Source of the DNA: Meinhardsimonia xiamenensis
GTDB lineage: Bacteria; Pseudomonadota; Alphaproteobacteria; Rhodobacterales; Rhodobacteraceae
NCBI RefSeq assembly: GCF_900102905.1
Contig: NZ_FNFV01000002.1
Coordinates: forward strand, 441,476 to 505,475
DNA length: 64,000 nt
Reading direction: 5' to 3'
Part shown: in pieces, positions 36,024 through 48,173 of the stretch
Position numbering within the stretch: position 1 is the first letter of the stretch
How the letters are laid out: each line of letters opens with the position of its first letter
Notes under the pieces: generated by a model
What the model was told of the DNA's origin: nothing
Database searches by the model: none
Seen by the model: the letters and a program-made list of their open reading frames with translations, nothing else
Made by a program: the position numbers and the translations under genes

Positions 36024-36860
36024 ATGTCGAATGCGGCAGCGGGACCGGTGGTGCTGGACCTCGGCGTTCTGGAAGGGCCGGTTCTCGTCTTCGGTGGGCC
36101 TTATTCCAATTTTCAGGCGACGCGGGCCATTCTTGCGCTGGCCGAGGAAATGGGGTTGCCGCCCGCGCGGCGCATCTGCACGGGCGACATGATTGGCTAT
36201 TGCGCCGATCCGCGCGCCACCGCCGAGGCGGTGATGGGCGCCACGGCGGCGGTGGTGGCGGGCAACTGCGAGCGCCAGCTTGCCGCCGGGGCCCCGGACT
36301 GCGGCTGCGGCTTTGACGAGGGCAGCGCCTGCGCGGCGCTCTCGCGCGGCTGGTATGCGCATGCCCGCGCGGCCCTGTCCGGGCAGGAAGCGCTTCTCGC
36401 GGCATTCGCGGCGCTGCCTGACATCGTGATCTTCACCCATGCGGGGCGGCGCTGCGCGGTGATCCATGGGGGCGTCTCGGACATCTCGCGCTTTCTCTGG
36501 CCGTCGAGCCCGGAGGCGGAGTTTGCCGAAGAGATTTCGCTGATCACCGCTGCCGCCGGGCCGGTTGACCGGGTCATCGCGGGTCACTGCGGGCTCGCGT
36601 TTCACCGCCGCGTCGGCGGGGTCGACTGGATAAACCCGGGCGTCGTGGGCCTGCCGCCGCACGACGGGCGCCCGCTGACGCGCTACGCCGTGCTTGACGG
36701 CTCGGACGGCGTCGTCTTCGAGCGCCTTGCCTATGCGCACGAAGCGGCGGCGCGGGCGATGGAGAAGGCAGGACTCGGCGGCGGCTATGCCGAGACCTTG
36801 CGTTCGGGGCTGTGGCCCAGCGAAGAGGTTCTTCCGGGCGAGTTGCGGCACCGGCCCTGA
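36024..36860 (+). CDS. Metallophosphoesterase-family protein
   Basis: A 278-residue calcineurin-like phosphoesterase. It has VFGGPYSNFQATRAIL in place of the classic DxHGN start, then TGDMIGYCADP, VAGNCERQ (GNxE/D motif), FTHAGRRCAVIHGG, IAGHCGLAFHRR and NPGVVGLP. The first metal-binding Asp-x-His is thus replaced by a G-x-Y motif, so the site may be atypical. A Cys-rich loop (PDCGCGFDEGSAC) follows GNCERQ. The substrate is unknown. The frame is open upstream into the divergent gene, but the ATG at 36024, after a GGGGGAAGGGGG run, starts the recognisable domain. Confidence 0.75.
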   Translation: MSNAAAGPVVLDLGVLEGPVLVFGGPYSNFQATRAILALAEEMGLPPARRICTGDMIGYCADPRATAEAVMGATAAVVAGNCERQLAAGAPDCGCGFDEGSACAALSRGWYAHARAALSGQEALLAAFAALPDIVIFTHAGRRCAVIHGGVSDISRFLWPSSPEAEFAEEISLITAAAGPVDRVIAGHCGLAFHRRVGGVDWINPGVVGLPPHDGRPLTRYAVLDGSDGVVFERLAYAHEAAARAMEKAGLGGGYAETLRSGLWPSEEVLPGELRHRP

Positions 36861-36880
36861 GCGCGCGGCGCCGCAAGCAA

Positions 36881-36906
36881 CAAGGGCGCCCCGCGGGGCG
36901 CCCTTG
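36881..36906. terminator. 26-bp perfect palindrome, bidirectional terminator
   Basis: CAAGGGCGCCCC is followed directly by its own complement across a GC centre, giving a perfect 26-base palindrome. It lies between the stops of the convergent metallophosphoesterase and katG genes. Either strand can form the stem. T-runs are short, so termination efficiency is inferred. Confidence 0.7.
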
Positions 36907-36927
36907 CGGTGTGGTTGTCGGACCGGC

Positions 36928-40345
<3,418 letters not shown>

Positions 40346-40353
<8 letters not shown>

Positions 40354-41296
40354 TCTGAGCGACCCCGGCCAGCGCCACCCTGAGAAGGCGCACCGCCCCG
40401 ACAATGCCCAGCCGAAGAAGCCCGCCTGGATCCGGGTCAAGGCACCGGGCAGCCCCGGCTACATCGCCACACGCAACATCATGCGCGAGCACAAGCTGGT
40501 GACCGTCTGCGAGGAGGCCGGCTGCCCCAATGTCGGCGAGTGCTGGAGCCAGGGCCACGCGACCATGATGATCATGGGCGAGATCTGCACCCGCGGCTGC
40601 ACCTTCTGCAATGTCGCCACCGGCAGGCCCGAGGCGCTCGACATCTTCGAGCCCGCGCGCGTGGCAGATGCGGTGCGCAAGCTCGGCCTCAAGCACGTGG
40701 TCATCACCTCGGTGGATCGCGACGACCTTCCCGACGGCGGGGCGGAGCATTTCGCCCGCACCATCCGCGCCGTTCGCCATGCCGCCCCGGAGACGACGAT
40801 CGAGGTGCTGACCCCGGATTTTCTCAAGTGCGGCCCCGAGGCGCTGGAGACGGTGGTGGCGGCACGGCCCGATGTCTTCAACCACAATCTCGAGACGGTG
40901 CCGGGGCTTTATCCGCAAGTGCGCCCCGGCGCGCGCTACTTCCACAGCCTGCGGCTTCTGCAGCGGGTCAAGGAGCTCGACCCCTCGATGTTCACCAAGT
41001 CCGGGCTCATGGTGGGGCTCGGCGAGCGGCGTGAGGAAGTGCTGCAGGTGATGGACGACATGCGCTCGGCCGATGTCGATTTTCTCACCATTGGCCAGTA
41101 TCTCCAGCCAACGCCCAAGCATCATCGGGTGGACCGTTTCGTGACCCCCGAGGAATTCGCCTCCTACGAGAAGGCGGCCTGGGGCAAGGGGTTTCTGATG
41201 GTCTCGGCCAGCCCGCTGACGCGCTCGAGTTATCACGCGGGCGAGGATTTCGCCCGGCTGCGGGCGGCGCGCGAGGCAAGGCTCGGGCGCGCCTGA
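40346..41296 (+). CDS. lipA: Lipoyl synthase LipA
   Basis: A radical SAM enzyme that inserts two sulfurs into octanoyl groups on lipoyl domains. The 316 residues show the auxiliary cluster cysteines C55, C60 and C66 ([13 protein letters not shown]) and the radical-SAM motif C81-x3-C85-x2-C88 (CTRGCTFC). [13 protein letters not shown] and GLMVGLGE are further LipA blocks, and the C-terminal RSSYHAGE supplies the auxiliary-cluster serine. The ATG at 40346 overlaps the end of oxyR by 8 bases, suggesting coupled expression. Confidence 0.97.
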
Positions 41297-41304
41297 CACA
41301 AGGG

Positions 41305-41319
41305 GCGGGCCTAGCCCGC
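41305..41319. terminator. Short palindrome between lipA and cytochrome stops
   Basis: GCGGGC and GCCCGC flank CTA between the convergent lipA and diheme cytochrome stops. The stem is only six base pairs without a T-run, so it is a weak terminator candidate. Confidence 0.3.
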
Positions 41320-42221
41320 TACTGCGCGGCGTCCCTCACCGGCGGCACCGCCTTGAGATACGCGGCGATCGAGGCGCGGTCCTCGGGGCTGAGCTGGGCG
41401 GTGTTCTTGACCACCTCGGCCATCTCGCCGCCCGCGGAGTCGAAGTCGGGGGTGAAGCCCGTCTCGAGGTAATAGGCGATGTCGGCCTCCGACCAGTCGA
41501 GAGCGGCAGGGGTGATGTTGGGGATGCGCCCCTTGCCCGTGGGGTTCGGCGCGCCGCCAAGCCAGCGGGAATAGTCGAGCCCGCCGAGTGCATTGCGCGG
41601 CGTGTGGCACTCGCCGCAATGCCCCAGCCCCTCGACCAGATAGCGCCCGCGCTCGGCCTCGGGGGGCACATCCTTCACCACCGGGCCGTCGTGGCGGGCA
41701 AACAGGAGCTTCCAGCCGCCCAGAAGCCGGCGGATGTTGAAGGGAAAGCCGACCTCATGCGGCGCGCTGGGGCGTGCGACGGGCGGCAGCGTGAGCAGAT
41801 AGGCATGCAGGTCGGCGATGTCCTGCAGGCTCACCCGCGCATAGGAGGTGTAGGGAAAGGCCGGGTAGTAATGCGCGCCCTCCGGCGAGGTGCCGTGGTG
41901 CATCGCGTTGACGAGATCGGCCACGCTCCAGCCGCCGATGCCGTGCTCCGGGTCGGGGGAGATGTTGGGGGCGACGAAGGTGCCGAAGGGCGAGGCAAAG
42001 CGCCGCCCGCCGCCAAGCTCCAGCCGCGCCGCGCCCTCCGCGCCCGGCGCCGCGTGGCAGGAGGCGCAGCCGCCGGCGGCAAAGACCAGCGCGCCACGGC
42101 CGGCATCACCCGCAAGCCCGGTCAGGTTCTCGACGGGCTCGCTTCGCGGCGCGGTCAGATACCAGAAGGCGGCAACGCCGGTCACCGCAAGAATGGCAAG
42201 GGCGCGGGCAAGGCGGCGCAT
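41319..42221 (-). CDS. Diheme cytochrome c (membrane-anchored)
   Basis: A 300-residue protein with an N-terminal hydrophobic segment (5-23) and two class I cytochrome c domains: CASCH near residue 52 and CGECH near residue 203. The surrounding blocks, NISPDPEHGIGGWS..MHHGTSPEG and NITPAALDWSEADIAYYLETG, match the cytochrome subunits of membrane alcohol/aldehyde dehydrogenases and related electron carriers. No dehydrogenase subunit is adjacent. It lies downstream of the cytochrome c-prime-like gene. Confidence 0.87.
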   Translation of the reverse strand: MRRLARALAILAVTGVAAFWYLTAPRSEPVENLTGLAGDAGRGALVFAAGGCASCHAAPGAEGAARLELGGGRRFASPFGTFVAPNISPDPEHGIGGWSVADLVNAMHHGTSPEGAHYYPAFPYTSYARVSLQDIADLHAYLLTLPPVARPSAPHEVGFPFNIRRLLGGWKLLFARHDGPVVKDVPPEAERGRYLVEGLGHCGECHTPRNALGGLDYSRWLGGAPNPTGKGRIPNITPAALDWSEADIAYYLETGFTPDFDSAGGEMAEVVKNTAQLSPEDRASIAAYLKAVPPVRDAAQ

Positions 42222-42249
42222 CGGATGACCCCCGGCTGATCAGCACGCA

Positions 42250-42278
42250 GGCGGCGCCCGGCATTGCCGGCCGCCGCC
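42250..42278 (-). terminator. Intercistronic GC hairpin after cytochrome c-prime
   Basis: Bases 42250-42263 and 42265-42278 are complementary with one mismatch (innermost pairs unpaired in the loop). Transcribed leftward it follows the cytochrome c-prime stop by 19 bases and precedes the diheme cytochrome start. It could be a weak terminator or an mRNA-stabilising hairpin. Confidence 0.5.
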
Positions 42279-42297
42279 CCGGTTCGTCTGGCTTCGC

Positions 42298-42768
42298 CTA
42301 CTGCTGCGGCTCGCGGTAGGCCTTGTGGCAGGCGCCGCAGGCCCCGCCCACCGGGCCGATGGACGCGCGCAGCCCGTCGAGCGTGCCGGCCGCGCCCTGC
42401 AGTGCCATGACCGCTTCCTGAAGGGCCTTGCCCTTGGCCATGGCGTCGGCGACGTTCTCGAACATCTCCGGCTTGAGGCGGCTTTCCATCACCTCCGCCG
42501 AGCTCGTGCCCGGAACCCAGTAATCGGTCTGGTCGAGAGACACGAGCGCAGCCAGGTTGTTGGCGGCACGCTGCGCCTTCTCGGCGTCGAATTCCGCCTC
42601 GCCCTTGGCCATGGCTCCCAGTATGCCGAGATTGAACGCATAGAGCTGCATGTGCGCCTGGCGCGCCTTTACAGCAGGCGGCGGGCCGCCATGGCTTGCC
42701 GCCCAGACGCCACCCGCGGCAAGGGCGGCAATGGTCACGCCCGTCAGAATGCTGCGCTTGAGACTCAT
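42298..42768 (-). CDS. Cytochrome c-prime (class II cytochrome c)
   Basis: A 156-residue periplasmic protein with a signal peptide (1 to about 24, ending AWA) and a four-helix-bundle class II cytochrome whose heme motif, CGACHKAYR, is at the extreme C-terminus. The MQLYAFNLGILGAMAKGE helix fits the family. Cytochromes c-prime bind NO and CO or act in electron transfer. The ATG at 42768 begins MSLKRSIL. It diverges from a LysR regulator across 145 bases. Confidence 0.9.
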   Translation of the reverse strand: MSLKRSILTGVTIAALAAGGVWAASHGGPPPAVKARQAHMQLYAFNLGILGAMAKGEAEFDAEKAQRAANNLAALVSLDQTDYWVPGTSSAEVMESRLKPEMFENVADAMAKGKALQEAVMALQGAAGTLDGLRASIGPVGGACGACHKAYREPQQ

Positions 42769-42913
42769 GGGCCTTGCTCCCTGTTCGATGCAGTTGCCTG
42801 TTGCAGTCGGGTTGCACCCGCTGACCCGCGTCACGTTTCGCGGATGTGACCGAGAGTGTAGCTGTGTCTTCCTGCCTTGACAGGGGCAAATTTCGCACCT
42901 TCCCTGTGAAATC

Positions 42914-43789
42914 ATGCACAGGGACAACTGGGATGATCTGCGTTTCGTGCTCGCGGTGGCCGAGCACGGGTCGCTCGCGGCGGCGGCGCGGGCGCTGGGG
43001 GTGAACCATGCCACGGTGCTGCGCCGCATTGCCGCCTTCGAGCAGAGCCACGGCCTGACACTTTTCGAGCGCAGCCCGGCGGGCTACCGCATTCCGCCCG
43101 AGCGGCTGAAGGTGATCGAGGCCGCGCGCGAGGTGGCGGCCGCGGTCGATGCGGTGTCCCGAACGCTGCGCGGCGCCGGCGCCGCGCCTGCGGGCCGTGT
43201 GCGCGTGACCTCGACCGACAGCCTCTGCGTGGCGGTGCTGCCCGAGATCCTCGCCGAGATCTCGTCCGAGATGCCGGAGCTGAGGCTTGATCTCGTCGCA
43301 GCCAATGAGCGGCTGGATCTCGCGCGGCTGTCCGCCGAGATAGCCGTGCGGCCGGCGATGTCGCTGCCTGACGATCTGTCGGGCGAAATCGGTGCCGAGC
43401 TGGGCTTCGCGGTCTATGCGCAGCGCGTGCAGGGCGAGCGTTGCAGACAGTGGCTCGGCCTTGGCGGCACGCTGGCGCGAACCCCTCTGGCCGACTGGCT
43501 GGCCGGACAGGCCGAGCCGGAGCGCATCGCCGGCGGGGCCGACAGTTTCGTCGTGCTTGCGGGCATGGCCGCGGCGGGGCTTGGGCGGGCGGTTCTGCCC
43601 TGTCCGCTCGGCGAGAGTGACGCGCGGCTCGTCCGGCTGGCAGCGCCTCAGCCGGAACTGCGCGTGCCGATCTGGGTGGCCTGTCACGCCGAGCTTGCCG
43701 ATGTGCCCCGGCTTGCAACGCTGCGCCGGCGCATCCTGCGCGGGCTCGCGCGCAGGGCGGCATATCTGGCCTGCGGGGTCAGGGCCTGA
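42914..43789 (+). CDS. LysR-family transcriptional regulator
   Basis: A 291-residue LysR-type protein. The winged helix-turn-helix (residues 6-65) includes HGSLAAAARALGVNHATVLRRI and ends with the wing LFERSPAGYR; a substrate-binding domain (about 92-285) follows. The HATVLRR variant places it with the GcvA/DUF-type short-helix LysR proteins. It is divergent from the cytochrome c-prime gene and may regulate it; the effector is unknown. Its 3-prime end overlaps the convergent 60-residue gene by 11 bases. Confidence 0.88.
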   Translation: MHRDNWDDLRFVLAVAEHGSLAAAARALGVNHATVLRRIAAFEQSHGLTLFERSPAGYRIPPERLKVIEAAREVAAAVDAVSRTLRGAGAAPAGRVRVTSTDSLCVAVLPEILAEISSEMPELRLDLVAANERLDLARLSAEIAVRPAMSLPDDLSGEIGAELGFAVYAQRVQGERCRQWLGLGGTLARTPLADWLAGQAEPERIAGGADSFVVLAGMAAAGLGRAVLPCPLGESDARLVRLAAPQPELRVPIWVACHAELADVPRLATLRRRILRGLARRAAYLACGVRA

Positions 43790-43961
43790 TCCGGCCGTTC
43801 GGCGTGAACTCGGGAGTGAGCCAGTCGGGCCATCCGAAGAAGCGCTCGAGCGCGAAGAGGGCAAGGCATACGGCGATGACGGCAAGCACGAACTTCACGC
43901 GTGACTCGGAGGGCGGGTTGCGGGCCCAGAGAGCCATGCGAAGAAGGGCACGAAGCCACAT
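43779..43961 (-). CDS. Conserved small single-helix membrane protein
   Basis: A 60-residue protein: MWLRALLRMALWARNPPSES, then one membrane helix (about 24-38) and a WPDWLTPEF tail. The ARNPPSE-helix-WPDWL pattern looks like a conserved rhodobacterial small protein of unknown function. The ATG at 43961 has AAAGGAC at ideal spacing and is preferred over the GTG at 43988. It overlaps the end of the convergent LysR gene. Confidence 0.7.
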   Translation of the reverse strand: MWLRALLRMALWARNPPSESRVKFVLAVIAVCLALFALERFFGWPDWLTPEFTPNGRIRP

Positions 43962-44097
43962 GCGGGACTGTCCTTTCCAGTTGGCCACCGCGCAGTTGCA
44001 CCGCTTCGGGCATAGCCCGGCCGGGGCGTGGGGGGCAAGCGCGGCGCCGGCAGGACATCAGGCCCGTTGATCGGGCAGGTGACAAAACGCGCGTTGA

Positions 44098-44709
44098 TCA
44101 GGGGTCCGGCTTGCGCCCGGCGCGGGCACGCATCGCGGCACGGATCCACAGGGCCGCTCCCGCGGCCAGCACGAGCGCGGCGAGCAGCCCCGAGAGGTTG
44201 CCCATGAGGCTCGCCAGAAACTCGATGTGGCTGGCAAAGGCAAAGCCAAGGCCCACGTAGAGCGCCACCCAGATCACCTCGCCCAGCGCGTCCCAGATGG
44301 CAAATCGCCGCCAGGCGAGACCGGTGGCGCCGGCGGCAAAATTCACCCACGGCCCAAAGGGCGCCACCGCCCATGTGGAGAAAAAGACGCCCACGCCGCC
44401 ATGGCGGTCGACAAGGCGCCGGGCACGTGCGAGCACCGCAGCGCGCGCGGGCTTGCGAGCAAGCCGCTCCAGAAGCGGCGCCCCGCCGATCCGCCCGATC
44501 GCATAGCCCGCCTGATCCCCCACCACGGCGCCAAGATAGGCCAGAAGCGCCACGTCCATGAGCGCCAGATCGCCCGAGGCGGAAAGCGCCCCGCCCGCCA
44601 GCATCATCAGCGAGGTCGGAATCGGAAGCGCAAGGCAGGAGAGAAAGGCGGAGACCATCACCGCAAACGCGCCGTAATCGGCGATGAGGGCGAAAAGCGT
44701 GTCGGTCAT
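44098..44709 (-). CDS. DedA-family membrane protein
   Basis: A 203-residue polytopic protein with about five hydrophobic segments. It has the DedA core: LALPIPTSLMMLAGG, GDQAGYAIGR and FFSTWAVAPFGPWVNFAAG. DedA proteins are undecaprenyl-phosphate or phospholipid flippase-like membrane proteins. The ATG at 44709 overlaps the stop of the 124-residue gene by four bases. It is the last gene of the leftward VWA series. Confidence 0.85.
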   Translation of the reverse strand: MTDTLFALIADYGAFAVMVSAFLSCLALPIPTSLMMLAGGALSASGDLALMDVALLAYLGAVVGDQAGYAIGRIGGAPLLERLARKPARAAVLARARRLVDRHGGVGVFFSTWAVAPFGPWVNFAAGATGLAWRRFAIWDALGEVIWVALYVGLGFAFASHIEFLASLMGNLSGLLAALVLAAGAALWIRAAMRARAGRKPDP

Positions 44710-45080
44710 GGGCGCAGCGCATCCCCGGCCGACGGATTCGCCGCGCGCCAGGCGGCGATGCCGGCTTCCAGCGCGGCAATGAGCTCCCCGGTGCTGCGCC
44801 CTTGGCTCGCCGCGATCTCCTCGATCGGGCGATGCCCCCCAGGGCCTGGGGCGAGGCCGATCGCGTCGAAAACCACCTCGCGCGGTACGCGCCAGGAATG
44901 GGCGACATAGCCCGGAGTCATCCAGCCCTCGATCCGCTGGTCGCGATGGGCGGGGTCGGACCAGTAGATCCAGAAGGCGACGGTGCGCACGGTGAAAAAG
45001 CCCGCCGCTGCAAGACCCAGCGCCAGCAACAGCGTGGCCAGCGGCGCCGCCTTCCACATGCGCCGGAGCAGGCCCGCCAA
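44706..45080 (-). CDS. Membrane-anchored protein of unknown function
   Basis: I do not recognise a named family. The 124 residues have one N-terminal membrane helix (about 12-38) and a soluble domain with WMTPGYVAHSWRVPREVV and HRPIEEIAASQG, suggesting a small helical domain. The frame's first codon is TTG at 45080, 4 bases after the VWA gene stop. An ATG at 45059 is an alternative. It overlaps the DedA start (ATGA), so the three genes look co-translated. Confidence 0.65.
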   Translation of the reverse strand: MAGLLRRMWKAAPLATLLLALGLAAAGFFTVRTVAFWIYWSDPAHRDQRIEGWMTPGYVAHSWRVPREVVFDAIGLAPGPGGHRPIEEIAASQGRSTGELIAALEAGIAAWRAANPSAGDALRP

Positions 45081-45084
45081 TGTT

Positions 45085-46272
45085 CTAGCGCCCCAGCACG
45101 CGCATGCCGCGCTCGATACCCTCCAGGGTGAGCGGCACCATGCGCTCCGGGCCGAATATCTCGCGGATCATCGAGATCGAGGGCGTGTAGTCCCAGTATT
45201 TCTCGGGTACGGGATTGATCCACAGATTGTCGGGCCACTGGTCTCGCGCGCGGGTCAGCCAGACTTCGCCCGCCTCCTCGTTCCAGTGCTCGTTCGCCCC
45301 GCCCGGATAGGCGATTTCGTAAGGGCTCATCGAGGCATCGCCCACGAAGATGCATTTCCAGTCGCGCCCGTAGGTGCGCAGCACCTCCCAGGTCGGCGTC
45401 TGTTCCGACCAGCGCCGGCGGTTGTCGCGCCAGACGCCCTCATAGAGGCAGTTGTGGAAATAGTAGTGCTCGAGATGCTTGAACTCCGCCCGCGCGGCCG
45501 AGAACAGCTCCTCGACAAGCTTCACATGCGGGTCCATCGACCCGCCCACGTCGAGAAACAGCAGCACCTTCACCGCATTGCGCCGCTCGGGACGCGTGAT
45601 CACGTCAAGATAGCCGTGCTCGGCCGTGGCGCGGATGGTGCCGTCGAGGTCAAGCTCCTCCTCCGCGCCCTCGCGGGCCCAGCGGCGCAGGCGCTTGAGC
45701 GCCACCTTGATGTTGCGGGTGCCGATCTCGACCGTGTCGTCGAAGTCGCGGAACTCGCGCCGGTCCCAGACCTTGACGGCGCGGCCGTGCCGGCCCTCCT
45801 TCTGGCCGATGCGCACGCCCTCGGGATTGTAACCATAGGCGCCGAAGGGCGAGGTGCCGGCGGTGCCGATCCATTTCGAGCCGCCCTGGTGGCGCCCGTG
45901 CTGCTCGCGCAGACGCTCGCGCAGCGTCTCCATCAGCTTCTCGAAGCCGCCGAGCGCCTCGATCTGGCGCCGCTCCTCCTCGCTCAGATGCTTCTCGGCG
46001 AGTTTCTCCAGCCATTCGGGGGGCAGATCGATCGCTTCCAGCACATCTGCGAGCGAGATCTCCTCCACCCCCTCGAAGCTTTTCGCGAAGGCGCGGTCGA
46101 AACGGTCGATGTGGCGCTCGTCCTTCACCATTGCGGCGCGGGCGAGGTAGTAGAAAGCCTCGACGTCGTAGATGACGAGCCCCGCGTGAACCGCTTCGAG
46201 AAAGGCGAGGAACTCGCGCAAGGATACGGGCACGCCTTCTGCGCGAAGGTTTTCAAAGAACTTCAGGAACAT
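45085..46272 (-). CDS. CoxE-like VWA domain protein
   Basis: A 395-residue protein. An N-terminal helical part (1-130) begins MFLKFFENLRAEGVPVSLRE, and a C-terminal von Willebrand A-like domain carries the MIDAS-type D241-V-G-G-S245. Segments such as WDRREFRDFDD (169-179) and NIKVALKRLRRWAR (187-200) are typical of the CoxE/YehP-like VWA proteins that work with MoxR AAA ATPases to activate metal enzymes or complexes. The moxR gene lies 1.9 kb upstream on the same strand. The open frame upstream to 46329 is less likely. Confidence 0.88.
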   Translation of the reverse strand: MFLKFFENLRAEGVPVSLREFLAFLEAVHAGLVIYDVEAFYYLARAAMVKDERHIDRFDRAFAKSFEGVEEISLADVLEAIDLPPEWLEKLAEKHLSEEERRQIEALGGFEKLMETLRERLREQHGRHQGGSKWIGTAGTSPFGAYGYNPEGVRIGQKEGRHGRAVKVWDRREFRDFDDTVEIGTRNIKVALKRLRRWAREGAEEELDLDGTIRATAEHGYLDVITRPERRNAVKVLLFLDVGGSMDPHVKLVEELFSAARAEFKHLEHYYFHNCLYEGVWRDNRRRWSEQTPTWEVLRTYGRDWKCIFVGDASMSPYEIAYPGGANEHWNEEAGEVWLTRARDQWPDNLWINPVPEKYWDYTPSISMIREIFGPERMVPLTLEGIERGMRVLGR

Positions 46273-46303
46273 CGCCCCGCGCTCCCGCTGGCCCGCGCCC
46301 CGC

Positions 46304-46471
46304 TCAGAGCGCGGCGCGGTGGATGGCAAGCGTCACGAACAGACCGATCAGGGCGAAGATGATGCCGTGCACGGCCGCGTATTGCGCCATGTCGAGCCGG
46401 TTGCCCCCGCGCGCCCTGGCCCGGCTCAGCCCCACCACCACGCCAAGAACCGCCGCTATCAGAACGATCAT
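46304..46471 (-). CDS. 55-residue two-helix membrane protein
   Basis: A short protein with two hydrophobic helices (residues 1-16 and 33-50) around a basic loop, RARARGGNRLDMAQYAAVHG. The GGNRLD-QYAAVH core looks conserved in Rhodobacterales, where such proteins carry uninformative names. The ATG at 46471 overlaps the DUF2927 stop (ATGA), and the VWA gene starts 32 bases after its stop. This packing supports it as a gene. Confidence 0.72.
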   Translation of the reverse strand: MIVLIAAVLGVVVGLSRARARGGNRLDMAQYAAVHGIIFALIGLFVTLAIHRAAL

Positions 46472-47862
46472 CGCCTCAAGGCCCTGCCCACCTGCGGCGC
46501 GAGTGCGGCAATCTCGGCCACGCGCGCGCGCACATCGCTGTCGGAGCCGAAACCGTAGCGCGCCCAGCCCAGACTGTCGAGCCGAACTGCCCGCGCCTCG
46601 CGCGAGCGTCCCAGCTGCTCCAGCGCTTCCGCCTTGATCATCAGAAGCGTGGCCAGCAGAGCGGCGTTTTCGGCCTGTGCTGCGGCGGGCAGCGCTTCTT
46701 CGACAAGTTCAAGCGCCGTGTCCGTCTGCCCGGCGGAAAGCGAAAAGGCCGCAATCTGCATCGAGACATGTGCCGCCTGAACCGCGGTTTCGGGGCGCGA
46801 GGCGTAGATCTGTCGGGCATTGAGGAAGGCCGCCAGCGCGGTTTCCGCCGATCGTGCGAGCGACAGGCGACCGAGAGCATAGAGCGAAAAGCCAAGGCGC
46901 GTGTCGTCAATTCCGGCAGCTTCGGCGATCTGCACCGCGCGGCGGGCGGCGGCTTCGCGCCGTGCCTGCGGGCTTCGCTGGCCGAGAGCCTCTTCCATCG
47001 CCCGGGTCCACTCGGGGGGCGTGGGACGCACGGGGCGCGCCGGCACGCGCTCGCCCTGAGGGTTGAGGCGCGCGAGAATGCTGCGGATGCGGCGCGCGGC
47101 CTCGTCGCGCGTCATGCCCGAGGCGAGCGCGGGATCGTAATAGGCGCGCAGCATCAGCATGTCGAAGCCGGTGAGCACGGTGTGGAAGTTGTCGTCGTTG
47201 AAGACGCTGTCGGGCAGGCGGTAGAGGTCATTGAGCGGCCCGAGTGCCTGCGCGAGCTCTTCGTGCAGGCAGTCGCGCGCTTCCTGCGGGCTCACGTCAC
47301 CGGGGAGGAAGATGGCGAGGCGCTCGCGCACCCGGAGCGTCGCCCAGTCGATGCGTTCGCTGTTGCGGTTGCGGACAAACTCCTCCCAGCTTGAGACGCG
47401 CGGGACAACGAAGCATGCCGCGCTCGGCGCGTGGCGGCGCAGGAGGCGGCGCGGCAGGACCTCGACGGTGATCGAAGCCGAGGCGTCATCGGCCGGCACG
47501 CGCGCGATGCTGATGCCCGCCTCGCGCCGCAGCCGGCTCAGCAGGCGCGCCAGATCAGGGCCGAGACTCGGCACGGCCTCCGCGCCCACGAGACGGAGGC
47601 TGATCGGCCCCTCGAATCGGCTCATGACCTCGAGCTCCCGCCCGGACTCCAGCCGGAAGGAAAGGTCGAGAAAATCCTGCGCCATCTCGGCGTTGCTGCG
47701 CAGCGGCGGCAGGCTGCGTGCTTCGCTGCCGAAGAACTTCATCGGTGGCAAGGGATCGGTGGGCGTGCGGGCGACCCGGCTGGCGAGTCCGTCCGGCGGC
47801 GCGGCGGCGCAGGAGACAAGCAGCGAAAGCGCCGCGGCCGGCATGATGACGCGCCTCAGCAC
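46468..47862 (-). CDS. DUF2927 lipoprotein
   Basis: A putative outer-surface or periplasmic lipoprotein of about 464 residues. A short signal ends in the lipobox LLVSC, with the lipidated cysteine near residue 18. The DUF2927 domain follows with DLSFRLESGRELEVMSRFEGPI, RDCLHEELAQALGPLNDLYRLPDSVFNDDN and GFDMLMLRAYYD; the H-E-E-L-Q segment resembles a metzincin-like zinc motif. The C-terminal third is alanine-rich and TPR-like. The GTG at 47862 supplies a basic n-region; the ATG at 47844 is also possible. Function unknown. Confidence 0.78.
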   Translation of the reverse strand: MLRRVIMPAAALSLLVSCAAAPPDGLASRVARTPTDPLPPMKFFGSEARSLPPLRSNAEMAQDFLDLSFRLESGRELEVMSRFEGPISLRLVGAEAVPSLGPDLARLLSRLRREAGISIARVPADDASASITVEVLPRRLLRRHAPSAACFVVPRVSSWEEFVRNRNSERIDWATLRVRERLAIFLPGDVSPQEARDCLHEELAQALGPLNDLYRLPDSVFNDDNFHTVLTGFDMLMLRAYYDPALASGMTRDEAARRIRSILARLNPQGERVPARPVRPTPPEWTRAMEEALGQRSPQARREAAARRAVQIAEAAGIDDTRLGFSLYALGRLSLARSAETALAAFLNARQIYASRPETAVQAAHVSMQIAAFSLSAGQTDTALELVEEALPAAAQAENAALLATLLMIKAEALEQLGRSREARAVRLDSLGWARYGFGSDSDVRARVAEIAALAPQVGRALRR

Positions 47863-48173
47863 TCCCCGCCGCAGGGCCGGAGCAATGCGCAAGGATGTCA
47901 GGCATGACAAGCCGCGTCGGCGGTGAGCAGTGACGCAACGGAGGCTCGAGCGGAGCGCGGGTCGATCAAAGACGGAGTCCAGCACCGTGAGATTTCACCA
48001 ATTTCGCGCCCCCACCTCGCCACATTATCGCCCGGCTGCGATTCGGAGAACCTGAATTCGCCGGCTGGCCCGGTTTCGGTCCGCAATGTCGGATGTTCGG
48101 CGACAATTCTGTCGGCAAGGCGTGATCGTGGAGCCCGCGCGCATGATGCGCCGACGGGACCGATGGCCGACCC
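47863..48173. other. Gap between moxR and the DUF2927 gene
   Basis: No gene is supported in these 311 bases. An inverted repeat TGTCA-GGCA-TGACA (47896-47909) lies 34-47 bases upstream of the DUF2927 GTG and could be an operator. The region should hold a moxR terminator and the DUF2927 promoter, but neither is clear by eye. Confidence 0.4.
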
